Positions 1 to 9,925 of a stretch of 64,000 nucleotides of DNA are shown here, piece after piece. The position numbers and the translations under genes were made by a program. The notes beneath the pieces were generated by a model. That model was not told the origin of the DNA. It saw nothing but the letters and a program-made list of their open reading frames with translations, and made no database searches. The stretch spans positions 80,914 through 144,913 of the forward strand of contig NZ_FOLQ01000012.1 in NCBI RefSeq assembly GCF_900112365.1, given 5' to 3'. Every line of letters begins with the position of its first letter. The first letter of the stretch is position 1. The DNA comes from Spirosoma endophyticum. Its GTDB lineage: Bacteria > Bacteroidota > Bacteroidia > Cytophagales > Spirosomataceae.

Positions 1-1
1 G

Positions 2-706
2 CCTGCATTACCAGACCCCGGCGCAACAAGAGTCCTATTTTTACACCGCTCCAATGGCTGCCTAAAAAAATCTCCAGTGTACTGTTGCAAGTCCAATCTG
101 CATGGTATTTACGATAGACCAGATAGTATCGTTCTTGGAGGAAGAGAGTACTCGTCAAAATATGGGTTTGATTTAGGTAATAACGAAGATACGTTATTTG
201 ACCAGTTGCAAGACGGACAATTAACAAGAGAGCGTCTTAATGATCTTCTCATAAGATATGGTTATGAATGGCCGTTGCGCAGAAAACTCTTGTGGTCACT
301 ACTAGCAACCCGAAGAATTGTATTTATAGGTTTTAGCATGAACGATCCTTATTTTATTAAAATGTTGGATTTTGTTAAAGACGATCTTAGTACATACAAT
401 GCCGAAACTCATTTCTTGATTTTAAGGGTCACACCTTCTTCCTTAAAACGTTCCATTGCACATTCGATTCGTCTGAAAAGGGAATATGGCATACAGACAA
501 TATTTTTTCAGGATGAGGATGGAAAGTATACTGGTATTAGCCAATTCATTGCAGAATTGGAAAATCAGGTAAACGTAGTAGTTAAGAAAGTCGAACCTGT
601 AAAAAATGCTACTGCTGTGGAAGTTACAGCAGTAGCTCAGGGAGATGTTGCACTAACCGAAAGACTTTTTTCTCTTAGTAGAGAACAATATGCCGATGAA
701 GATTAA
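2..706 (+). CDS. SIR2-like protein, C-terminal part (5' truncated by window)
   Basis: The frame is open from base 2, so the gene begins upstream of the window; a GTG at 77 is only an internal codon. Visible are the motif LHGIYD at about residues 34-39 of the fragment, and FIGFSMNDPYFIKML, the typical C-terminal signature of SIR2-like (SIR2_2) NADase-type domains in defence proteins. The stop lies 17 bases inside the next gene, which implies translational coupling with the P-loop NTPase. SIR2-like domains in this setting usually deplete NAD+ after phage sensing; that role is inferred from family and context. The N-terminal nucleotide-binding half is not visible, so catalytic residues cannot be checked. 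The coding sequence is AT-rich compared with the helicase genes downstream. Confidence 0.75.
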   Translation, partial: PALPDPGATRVLFLHRSNGCLKKSPVYCCKSNLHGIYDRPDSIVLGGREYSSKYGFDLGNNEDTLFDQLQDGQLTRERLNDLLIRYGYEWPLRRKLLWSLLATRRIVFIGFSMNDPYFIKMLDFVKDDLSTYNAETHFLILRVTPSSLKRSIAHSIRLKREYGIQTIFFQDEDGKYTGISQFIAELENQVNVVVKKVEPVKNATAVEVTAVAQGDVALTERLFSLSREQYADED

Positions 707-3700
707 AAGACAGGAATTATTACAAGAGCTATACAAATTTGCGCTTGAAGGTAGCGGCATGGTGGTAGGAATTCCAGGAATTGGTAAAAGTTATTTATTA
801 CGTCAGCTCCTGAGAAAGTTGGTTTCAAATGATGTCCTATGCTTTATTATTAAGATAGACACTGCTTACGACAGCTCAGATGAGGCTATTGCTTCAGAAC
901 TGCGTATTGAAGGCAACTGGATTGAAGTATTAGGCAATATTCAATTGAAGAATGAACACAAAGCCGTTTTAGTATTTGATGCGTTTGATGCTGCCCGTGA
1001 TGAAGAGAAGCGAGCAGGTTTTTTAAAACAGATAAAAAAGGCAAAAGCTTTACTTAATAACAAATGGAATATATTGGTCAGCGTGCGGACGTATGATGCA
1101 ACAAAATCAACAGATCTGACGCATTTATTTTCGCCACCAACTGATTTAGGGAGCTATGCTGCAGTCAGGAAATTTAAGATTGGTGAATTGAATGAAAGTG
1201 AAATTCAAGAGGCATCAACAGAAAATCCTAACTTATTTAACTTTTACCTTGAAAGTACATTAGAACTTAAGGAGATACTACATGTTCCTTTCTTCCTTAA
1301 AATACTTGAGACGATTCTCTCAGATTATGTCAGCGATAACCTGGAAGAAATAAAACACTATAAATCTGAAACACAACTACTTGACTTTTTCTGGCAAAAA
1401 AAGATTGATGAAACTAATGAAGCGTTGTCAAAGCAGCAATTTTTGCTTTGGTTTACTAAGCAACTCATTACAAACAAAATCCTTTCTCTATCTAAACTAG
1501 AGCTAATTCAAATCGCTAATAAAAATCAGTTAGACATATTCGACTATTTGCGCAGCGAGAATATTCTTGACGAAATTTCATTGAGAAACAGTCGAGTTGC
1601 TTACACTCACAACATCTTCTTCGACTATGCCGTTAACCGACTGTGTCTAGATCATGATTATGTTTCTTTACTTAGTTTTATTGCAGAAGATTATTCCCGA
1701 GCCTTTTTTCTTAGACCAAGCTTTGTCTATTTCTTCACCTCAGTATGGTATGAAGACCAGCAAGTGTTTTGGGAATTGTATACAAAGCTAGCAGAGAATA
1801 AACAGAAGGAAATTCAGCTTTTTGTTCGCCTGGTTATCAATGGAACCATTGCATCCCAATTTTCCAGTACAAATGAATTGTATAAGATTCTTGAATTAAA
1901 TGGCACAGATAAGGGCAATGAAAGTATTCGCAACGTTCTTCAATCAATTCGCTTTATCAGAAATAGGACTATAGCGCAGGATGTATCCCTGCTTAATGTC
2001 CTTTCGAAAGAATTGCAGCTTCAATACTTGTTTGAGTTTTCTTTCCTATTAGAGCGTGCAATAAATGACGTGAAGGATGATTTGCTTGTAGTCTGCGGAG
2101 ATAGTGCTCGCAATCTGCTATCCTATGTGTTAAATAATCGCAATTCGGAAACGAAGCATTTTTTAGACAGGATTGGATCAATGAGAGGGATTGAACTTAT
2201 AGCGAAAACCTTCAGGACAAATCCCAAGCAGTCATCGGCTGTACTACAAAGAATATTCCCGCTGCTTGATGAACCAGGTTTTGAAATTGGCTACTTTACA
2301 AATCTTTCAGAGGAGATTAAACACTTTGTTGATTTTGATCCTGCCTTAGTTAGTGAAGTCTACAAAGTGATTTTCGGCCATCGGGAAACAAGCAGTGAGA
2401 AAACACAAATGGGTCCATCAGTGGTAATGAACTTTACCAGTAATCGCAGTCAGGATTTCGACATGTGTTATTTCCGGCTCGAACAGTTCTTTCCAACTTT
2501 TATTGCATCTTCTCCGGAAATAGCAGCTATTACCGGAATTGAGATTGTAAACGAGACTATTTTTGAAAACCAAGTTCATTCTGATTACAAACAAGGCTTT
2601 ACGTTCGATTATCAAGGCGTAAGTTGTACTTTCTACCCTGATTATTCGGCTATTTGGTCAGATAGGCATTTGACCGGTCAAGCTGAAAATTTAGGTAAGC
2701 CTATTACTTCATATATCGGGAAGTTGTTTGGTGAGGATAACACGCAACAAGCTGCTGCATTAATTCGAACTTACATTAGTAATGCGAAGGTTGGCTATCT
2801 GTGGAAACTGTTAATGCAGTTAGCCAATGAGTATCCAGAACCAATGTTTGAATTGGTTCTGCCACTGGTCCTTGTGCCAGAGTTTTTATCCTCCTCAGAT
2901 ACCTCATATGAAGTCCGTGGATTTATTGAAAAAGTAGATTCTTTGCTCGCAAATGAGCAAATAGAAGCTATTGAAGATGCCATTTTCAATGTTTACCAAG
3001 ATGGACATGAATACGGAATTCACGCAATTCTTTCCGCTATCAATCCCGAACGCCTTCAAACCACACGAGCAAGGGAGTTTATGGTCGGAAGGGAAATAAA
3101 AGAAAACGTTAGGCCTTATCAATTTTCGTCTTCAATTACACCCTACTCGACTGAAGAATGGCTAAGAGATCAAGGTGTTGACGTAACTGATGCGCACATT
3201 GCGGAATTAACAAGGTCAGTAAATTATCTAGATAACTTCAATCACCAATATCTCAATGCGACACCTAGATATCAAGAGTACAAGCCCTATCTGAAAGCTG
3301 TATTTGCTCTGTGGGAAGAAATAACTACCAATAAAGAATTGCCAGAGGACTTGGAGTTTACAATATTGAATACAGTAGCAAGAACCGCAGCAATTTCCTC
3401 TCGTGATCTTACAGAATTACCTGTTGAAGATTTTAATCAACTAAAACATATAATTACCTACTCCTTCAATCATGTCAGCAAATACGATTTAACGCAAAAA
3501 GACAACTCCGCCGTCAACGGGTATTCATCAACGCCAAGAATTGAATCATCCGAAGCATTACCTCTTCTATACGTCCGTGATAACGATCCTGAAATTTTAG
3601 CACTGTACAGAGTTGCCATAGCTGATGCAAGTTCCGTTGTTCGTTACAACTCCATTAAGAATCTTCCGAAACTCTTCAATAAGCATTTCGATGTATATAG

Positions 3701-4640
3701 AACATTGCTTTTTGAACGGCTTCAGGCGGAGAAAGACGCCTTTAACTTTGCAATATTACTATCGGTAATTTATTTTAAGGAAGGGAAGATAACAGACGAT
3801 GGAAATGCTATTATTCAGATTGCCAATCGAAAAACGCATCTTTTTCAACAACAAAAACAGTTCGTGGATTCTTACGCGGAATTACTGTTATGGTTTTTAA
3901 ATGAACCTGATATGCCTACAGCTTTTGAAACTCTTGTGGACGGCTATCAATATAGTTCATTTTCAAACACGGTTATTTTTCGCTCATTCAAGCAGATTCA
4001 AACGTATGAGCCAAGATCGGTTTTTCAGGAGAATCTATCTTGGGTGAATGTAATACTAAAAGTTATCGATAATTATATTGATCAGGCAGGCCATATATTA
4101 ACGCAAACAAAAGATTTCAAAGTTCTAAATCCAGGCGTAGAAAATGCGCTTGACATCTTCGATGGAATTGTAATGCGTATTTATTTTGCGCTTGAAGCTA
4201 ATCCACGAGTACCAGATAATTATAATCATTATCTTCCTGCCAATGAAGAAAACCGAGAAGAACTTTACTTTCTAATTAAGCCCTTAATAAAGAAAATACT
4301 CAATTTTTCATCTCAAATAACTGATAAAGGACTACTGATCGGCCGTACTGCACATTATATGATGCAAACTTTAAATTCTGTTGTATCATACGATTCTAGA
4401 GATATTTTATCGATGGTTGCTGATATTACCAGATATTCTATACAAACAGGGTATTCATTTGATAGTTTTTCTATCAGAGAAATTGTGTCTTTAACAGAGA
4501 AATTACTTGCAGATCACCGAGAACTTCTTTTGCAGGAAGAACCTTTCCAAGATTTACTTTCGATACTCGAAATACACATCAATTCAGGCTGGGTGGATGC
4601 CTTGGAACTATTGTGGAAGCTTGATGAAGTCTTTAAATAA
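690..4640 (+). CDS. Large STAND-like P-loop NTPase, partner of SIR2-like protein
   Basis: A 1316-residue protein. Walker A GIPGIGKS lies at residues 27-34, Walker B VLVFDAFDA at 93-101, and NILVSVRTYD just after resembles the STAND sensor region. The remaining ~1000 residues are Leu/Phe-rich and look like helical repeats, as in STAND sensors, but no named repeat is clear. It starts with ATG 17 bases before the SIR2-like stop, so the two form an operon. By analogy with Avs-type and other SIR2/STAND defence systems it would sense an invader and activate the SIR2 effector. Here effector and sensor are separate polypeptides instead of one. Function is inference; no specific named system was recognised. 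Codon use is AT-rich, suggesting separate acquisition from the locus that follows. Confidence 0.7.
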   Translation: MPMKIKRQELLQELYKFALEGSGMVVGIPGIGKSYLLRQLLRKLVSNDVLCFIIKIDTAYDSSDEAIASELRIEGNWIEVLGNIQLKNEHKAVLVFDAFDAARDEEKRAGFLKQIKKAKALLNNKWNILVSVRTYDATKSTDLTHLFSPPTDLGSYAAVRKFKIGELNESEIQEASTENPNLFNFYLESTLELKEILHVPFFLKILETILSDYVSDNLEEIKHYKSETQLLDFFWQKKIDETNEALSKQQFLLWFTKQLITNKILSLSKLELIQIANKNQLDIFDYLRSENILDEISLRNSRVAYTHNIFFDYAVNRLCLDHDYVSLLSFIAEDYSRAFFLRPSFVYFFTSVWYEDQQVFWELYTKLAENKQKEIQLFVRLVINGTIASQFSSTNELYKILELNGTDKGNESIRNVLQSIRFIRNRTIAQDVSLLNVLSKELQLQYLFEFSFLLERAINDVKDDLLVVCGDSARNLLSYVLNNRNSETKHFLDRIGSMRGIELIAKTFRTNPKQSSAVLQRIFPLLDEPGFEIGYFTNLSEEIKHFVDFDPALVSEVYKVIFGHRETSSEKTQMGPSVVMNFTSNRSQDFDMCYFRLEQFFPTFIASSPEIAAITGIEIVNETIFENQVHSDYKQGFTFDYQGVSCTFYPDYSAIWSDRHLTGQAENLGKPITSYIGKLFGEDNTQQAAALIRTYISNAKVGYLWKLLMQLANEYPEPMFELVLPLVLVPEFLSSSDTSYEVRGFIEKVDSLLANEQIEAIEDAIFNVYQDGHEYGIHAILSAINPERLQTTRAREFMVGREIKENVRPYQFSSSITPYSTEEWLRDQGVDVTDAHIAELTRSVNYLDNFNHQYLNATPRYQEYKPYLKAVFALWEEITTNKELPEDLEFTILNTVARTAAISSRDLTELPVEDFNQLKHIITYSFNHVSKYDLTQKDNSAVNGYSSTPRIESSEALPLLYVRDNDPEILALYRVAIADASSVVRYNSIKNLPKLFNKHFDVYRTLLFERLQAEKDAFNFAILLSVIYFKEGKITDDGNAIIQIANRKTHLFQQQKQFVDSYAELLLWFLNEPDMPTAFETLVDGYQYSSFSNTVIFRSFKQIQTYEPRSVFQENLSWVNVILKVIDNYIDQAGHILTQTKDFKVLNPGVENALDIFDGIVMRIYFALEANPRVPDNYNHYLPANEENREELYFLIKPLIKKILNFSSQITDKGLLIGRTAHYMMQTLNSVVSYDSRDILSMVADITRYSIQTGYSFDSFSIREIVSLTEKLLADHRELLLQEEPFQDLLSILEIHINSGWVDALELLWKLDEVFK

Positions 4641-4819
4641 TCTATGATAAGCAAATTTTTAGCTTCATCATAATGAATCTTGGGTGCGTTTGCCGTTCCG
4701 TACTGTCTTGAACCCTTAAAAGTGAGCCAGCCTAAACTAAAGCGAAAACTAGTAAAATGCTGGTATACCTACGCAACAATCATAAATTGCATCCCTCGCA
4801 CACCCTGACCTTTTCATAA

Positions 4820-7800
4820 ATGAATGTCTTTACCCTACATCAAGCCATAATTGGCGACTATAAAGAATATATTCACTCATTCGTTCGCATTGATAATCAA
4901 ACCATTAAAAAAAAGGTCATTGATGCGCTCAATAATGGCAAATTTTGGAAGCAACCACTAATACAATTTAACCCTTCCTTCAAAGGTGGTCAGTCGGTCG
5001 GTGAACTGGTCCAAGAAGGCATACTTCACGCTGAATTAAACAATGTCTTCAAAGGCTATTCTCTTTATGAACATCAGGTCCAGGCTATTCGCCTAGGATC
5101 GCAAAGAAAAGGATTTATCGTAACCTCAGGGACTGGCTCAGGAAAGAGCCTGACGTTTATTGGCTCTATTTTTAATTATATTTTTCAACATCAGGCTGAG
5201 CTACTGCCAGGTGTTAAGGCGATAATCATCTACCCGATGAATGCCCTGATTAACTCTCAGTTTAATGAATTACAAGGGTATGCGGATTATTACCAGCAGG
5301 AAACGGGCAAGCCGTTCCCGATAACTTTTGGTCAGTATACAGGTCAGGAAAAAGAGGAAGCACGGCGACAAATGCAGGCTAATCCGCCGGATATACTTCT
5401 GACCAATTATATGATGCTGGAACTCTTGTTAACGCGCAATAATGACGGTGAGCCTAGACTCCGGCAATCCATTTATGATAATCTACGCTTTTTAGCCTAC
5501 GATGAGCTGCATACGTTTCGTGGACGGCAAGGAGCTGATGTTGCCCTATTGACCCGTCGACTGATTTGCCAGTCCAAACACCCCATCACCTGCATTGGCA
5601 CTTCCGCAACCATGTTTTCCGGTGGTAGCTTTGCGGATCAGAAACAAAAGATAGCTGAAGTGGCCACCCTGTTTTTTGGTCAGCCATTTACAGCCGCTCA
5701 AGTTATTCATGAGTCATTAGAGTATTCAATTGGCCAGCATGTTTCGTTTAGCTCGGATACCATTAAACGGCTTATTAACACCAGTCTGGAACCTACCGAT
5801 GATATCAAGCTGGTTCAGCAGCACCCACTAGCCGCCTGGCTCGAACAAGCCATCGCTCTAAAGCAGCAGGAAGGACAACCGGTTCGCAACAAGCCGTTGA
5901 CCTATGAGGCCATTATCGACCAGCTGACTGATTTTACCGGTTGTGACAGATCAAAGGCATCGAATGCTCTCCAGATATTGCTTACGTCAATCAGTCAGGC
6001 CAACGTAAAAGCGAAAGCTGCTCAGCAAAAAGCGGTCCTACCCTTTAAACTACATCAGTTCATATCGCAAACTGGGTCTGTTTATATGACCCTTGACAGC
6101 GAGACCATTACACTGGAAGCTGGTTATTTTGCCAAAGAACCGGGTGTCGACCAAAAACCCTTATTCCCCGTCGTGTTTAGCCGAGAAAGTGGAGTTGCAT
6201 TCTTTTGCCTAACTCGTGAACTAGACACACTGATGCCCCGTGACTTTGATGACTCACTCGATGAGGTCGATCCCGAAAAAGGAGTACAGCGGGGCTATGT
6301 TATTATGAGCGAATTAGATGAGGAAGAGCGAGATAAAATCTGGAATGACGACGAGATTAGTAATCTGCCGGATGCCTGGGTTAACCGGGATGCCAGTGGT
6401 CAGGCTAAGTCTGTCGTTAAAAAGTATCGTCACCGTATTCCACAAAAAATTTACTTTAACGAGCAAGGAAACTGGTCTGATGACCCCCATCCGGCCTTAC
6501 CCATTGCGGGCTGGTTTATGCCCTACAAACTCCCTTTTGATCCAACCAGCGGTACCATCTATGATCGGGATACCAGCGAAGGTCGCAAACTAACTAAACT
6601 CGGGAGTGAAGGGCGTAGTACATCCACGACCGTACTGTCATTTGCGTTATTGAAGCAACTGGCTTTGCAAGGATATGGCTACGAACAGCAAAAAGTGCTC
6701 AGCTTTACGGATAACCGCCAGGATGCAGCATTACAAGCTGGTCATTTTAACGATTTCATAAACACGGTACAGATACGAGCAGCTATCTACCGGGCGGTGG
6801 CAGATTCCCCAGACAAACAACTGGACTACAGCCAAATTGCCGATAGGGTCGTCAAGACTCTAGAGCTTAAACAGGAAGATTATGCCAAAAGCGTTGGGTC
6901 AGGCATTGGGCCGAGAAAAGAAAATGAGCGGGCGTTAAAAGACTATCTAACTTACCGCATTCTTGAAGACCTCAAACGCAGCTGGCGCATTGTGCTGCCC
7001 AACCTTGAACAGTGCGGATTGATCAAGATCCGGTACAACTATTTGGAAGAACAGTGTGAGGAAGAAGCCTTCTGGACTGGTGTTCCCGTATTGGAGCAGA
7101 TGACGGCTGCTGAGCGAGCCACGGCAATTTTCCAGATGCTCGATTACTTCCGTAAGTTTTATGCCATAAACTATGAGGAGTATCTGAGCCAGGCCCACAT
7201 TGATACCAAGCGGGCTCAAATCATTCAGAAACTCATTAAACCTTGGGGTTTTGAGGAAAAGGAACAGCCCATGGCACCCAATAGCTTACGGCCAACTACC
7301 CAAAACCCCCATGGACGTAATAGCGGTTTTACGCAAAGTATCGCCTATTCAAGTGCCTTCGGCAAATATCTGAGAAAGCTTTTCAGTGCGCAACAGCCTT
7401 TAAAACAAGTTACTTACGAACAAAATATCATTCCAATTCTTAACAAGCTAGTCCAGGCTGGTTGGCTCTTCCGGGTGCCAACTGATCAGGGACCAGACTT
7501 CCCTTTATACCGGCTAAACGTCGACTACCTTATCTGGCAATTGGGCGATGGTAAATCCGTTGATGTTGACCTAATAAAAAACCCGTCGTATAAATCGACG
7601 GATAAAGAACCCAATCGGTTCTTTCGGGACGTCTATAAAACGGACTTCCGGCAGGTTAAAAAGCTAAAAGCGGCTGACCATACGGGCCAGATAACTAGCA
7701 CAGAAATTCGAAAGGAGCGGGAAGATGCATTCCGTAAAGGCGAACTAAGTGCCTTGTATTGTTCCCCAACCATGGAGCTGGGCATTGACATTTCCTCACT

Positions 7801-9916
7801 CGATGTTGTACACATGCGCAATGTACCTCCTAGTCCAGCTAATTATGCGCAACGAAGCGGGCGAGCGGGACGAAGCGGGCAAGCGGCTTTAGTCTTTACG
7901 TATTGCAGTTCCTATTCACCCCATGATAAACATTATTATCGGAACGAATTGGATATGGTCGCTGGAGTTGTTACAGCCCCTCAGATCGATCTGACCAATG
8001 AAGAATTGCTACGGAGTCATCTACACGCCATGTTTCTGGCGGAGGTTGGTATGCAGAATGGAAACCGGAGTGTCATGGATTTACTCGATGAGGCAAAGCC
8101 GAATTTACCCTTGTTAGCTACCGTACGAGAAAAAATAGCGATCAGCACGGATCGTCAGACTAAATTACAACGAATATTCGAGCGGGTTATCGTCGATTTT
8201 AGACAACCCTTAAGCCAGAAGTATTGGTTTACCCCCGAGTGGATTACTATACAGATTAGGCATTTCACCGATACATTCGACGATGCGTTCGACCGATGGC
8301 GTAAACTGTATGCTGACGCTTATCGACAGTTGCAGACGAATACGCAACGAATTGAGAGCGGTTTATATGTAGCGACTAGCACCGAATTTAAAGATGCTCA
8401 GCGCGAACAACGCTTTGCTCAGCGGCAGTTAGACCTCCTAAAGAACGAGGTTAACGAGCCCAATTATATCTCGGAATTCTATCCGTTCCGCTATCTGGCA
8501 TCGGAGGGCTTTTTACCCGGCTATAATTTTACCCGATTACCCCTTCGCACCTTCCTGGAAGGATCGGGTGGTACAGGCGAGTTTATATCACGTCCGCGGG
8601 CATTGGCCTTACGAGAGTTTGGTCCACGCAACGTGATTTATCACAGCGGCACTAAATACGAAGTTCGTCGGCTTCGTGTCAATGATCTGGAAACAGCTCG
8701 TTCAAAAGCGAAAGTGAGTTTACGTACAGGCTATTTCTTAGACGGTGATGAGTACGAGCGCGACATTTGTCCATTTTCGGGCGATGCACTGACAACCGAT
8801 AATGTTCGTCAGCTATACGTAAATCTACTGGAGATGGCCGAAACGCGTTCGCAGGAACGCGACCGTATTACCTGTGAAGAGGAGGAACGCGTGAAGCAGG
8901 GCTACCGTATTCAAACATTCTTCAGCGTACCCGGTGGGACGGGATCTGTACAAAAAGCTACCCTTGCGCATACAGAATTCGACCTGCTTAGCATTCAATA
9001 CATCCCGACAGCCAGGCTTGTTCACATCAATGAGGGATGGCGAAACCAGACGCAGGATGGATTTCGATTGAATTCATTTGGCGAATGGTTAGCCAACGGT
9101 GATAATGACCCAGCCAATTTCTCGGTTCAATTATATACCTATACGAATGCCGATGCTTTGTATATCCAGCCAGTCAACGCGTTGAACCTATCGCCTGACG
9201 GCGTTATCACGTTGCAATATGCTTTAAAGCGGGCCATTGAGACGGAATTCCAGATTGAATCCAGCGAATTGGGTGTACAGTTAATGGGCAACCCCGACAA
9301 CCCAAATATCTTTTTGTTTGAGTCAGCCGAAGGGAGTCTGGGTATTCTCTCGCAGTTAGTGAGTGATAATAAGGCCTTTCATCGGGTTATTGACGCGGCC
9401 TACAAGCTCTGCCGTTTTGACGATGCCGAGTATACAGCCCCGGCCAGTTATGATGATCTGTTGAGTTATTATAACCAACGTGATCATAAGAAAATCGACA
9501 GGGCTTTAATTCGAGAAGCGCTCATTATGATGCAGGCGGCACACATCGAATTACCCGTTGGTGAGCAGTTTGCCAATTATGATGACCAGTTCCGCTCCAT
9601 GCTGAATCAGTATGATACCAACTCGACGCTCGAACGGACGTTTCTGGAATTTCTGTACGCCAATAATCTCCGTCTGCCTGACAAAGCACAAGCGCGGGTA
9701 GATGGAATTTATAGCCAGCCTGACTTTTTCTATGAGCCTGACTTTCATGTGTTCATCGACGGCAGCGTCCATGATAAGCCGGAGATTAAAGAGCATGATC
9801 GTAAAGTTCGACAGGCTATCAAGAATCGGGGCGAACAGTGTTGGGCCTACCGGTATGACCAGAACCTGGCCGAGCAGATTGCCAAACGCTCCGATGTTTT
9901 TACTAAAATTCGCTAA
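4820..9916 (+). CDS. DISARM-like giant DEAD/DEAH helicase (DUF1998/MrfA class) with nuclease-like C-terminus
   Basis: A 1698-residue superfamily 2 helicase. LYEHQVQAI (residues 82-90) precedes Walker A GTGSGKS at 104-110. The DEAH box is DELH at 228-231 within YDELHTFRGRQGAD, the form seen in DUF1998/MrfA-type helicases. Motif VI NYAQRSGRAGRSG is near residue 1008, so the two RecA domains are split by a ~650-residue insertion. The C-terminus (about 1630-1690) contains PDFFYEPDF and VFIDGS with D1635, D1641 and D1647, resembling a PD-(D/E)XK or Vsr-like nuclease core. Ten bases separate it from the SNF2 helicase gene. It probably takes the place of DrmA/DrmB in a DISARM-like system, but separate DUF1998 (DrmB) was not seen. 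The helicase call is sure, the nuclease tail tentative. Confidence 0.8.
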   Translation: MNVFTLHQAIIGDYKEYIHSFVRIDNQTIKKKVIDALNNGKFWKQPLIQFNPSFKGGQSVGELVQEGILHAELNNVFKGYSLYEHQVQAIRLGSQRKGFIVTSGTGSGKSLTFIGSIFNYIFQHQAELLPGVKAIIIYPMNALINSQFNELQGYADYYQQETGKPFPITFGQYTGQEKEEARRQMQANPPDILLTNYMMLELLLTRNNDGEPRLRQSIYDNLRFLAYDELHTFRGRQGADVALLTRRLICQSKHPITCIGTSATMFSGGSFADQKQKIAEVATLFFGQPFTAAQVIHESLEYSIGQHVSFSSDTIKRLINTSLEPTDDIKLVQQHPLAAWLEQAIALKQQEGQPVRNKPLTYEAIIDQLTDFTGCDRSKASNALQILLTSISQANVKAKAAQQKAVLPFKLHQFISQTGSVYMTLDSETITLEAGYFAKEPGVDQKPLFPVVFSRESGVAFFCLTRELDTLMPRDFDDSLDEVDPEKGVQRGYVIMSELDEEERDKIWNDDEISNLPDAWVNRDASGQAKSVVKKYRHRIPQKIYFNEQGNWSDDPHPALPIAGWFMPYKLPFDPTSGTIYDRDTSEGRKLTKLGSEGRSTSTTVLSFALLKQLALQGYGYEQQKVLSFTDNRQDAALQAGHFNDFINTVQIRAAIYRAVADSPDKQLDYSQIADRVVKTLELKQEDYAKSVGSGIGPRKENERALKDYLTYRILEDLKRSWRIVLPNLEQCGLIKIRYNYLEEQCEEEAFWTGVPVLEQMTAAERATAIFQMLDYFRKFYAINYEEYLSQAHIDTKRAQIIQKLIKPWGFEEKEQPMAPNSLRPTTQNPHGRNSGFTQSIAYSSAFGKYLRKLFSAQQPLKQVTYEQNIIPILNKLVQAGWLFRVPTDQGPDFPLYRLNVDYLIWQLGDGKSVDVDLIKNPSYKSTDKEPNRFFRDVYKTDFRQVKKLKAADHTGQITSTEIRKEREDAFRKGELSALYCSPTMELGIDISSLDVVHMRNVPPSPANYAQRSGRAGRSGQAALVFTYCSSYSPHDKHYYRNELDMVAGVVTAPQIDLTNEELLRSHLHAMFLAEVGMQNGNRSVMDLLDEAKPNLPLLATVREKIAISTDRQTKLQRIFERVIVDFRQPLSQKYWFTPEWITIQIRHFTDTFDDAFDRWRKLYADAYRQLQTNTQRIESGLYVATSTEFKDAQREQRFAQRQLDLLKNEVNEPNYISEFYPFRYLASEGFLPGYNFTRLPLRTFLEGSGGTGEFISRPRALALREFGPRNVIYHSGTKYEVRRLRVNDLETARSKAKVSLRTGYFLDGDEYERDICPFSGDALTTDNVRQLYVNLLEMAETRSQERDRITCEEEERVKQGYRIQTFFSVPGGTGSVQKATLAHTEFDLLSIQYIPTARLVHINEGWRNQTQDGFRLNSFGEWLANGDNDPANFSVQLYTYTNADALYIQPVNALNLSPDGVITLQYALKRAIETEFQIESSELGVQLMGNPDNPNIFLFESAEGSLGILSQLVSDNKAFHRVIDAAYKLCRFDDAEYTAPASYDDLLSYYNQRDHKKIDRALIREALIMMQAAHIELPVGEQFANYDDQFRSMLNQYDTNSTLERTFLEFLYANNLRLPDKAQARVDGIYSQPDFFYEPDFHVFIDGSVHDKPEIKEHDRKVRQAIKNRGEQCWAYRYDQNLAEQIAKRSDVFTKIR

Positions 9917-9925
9917 TTCATCCAC

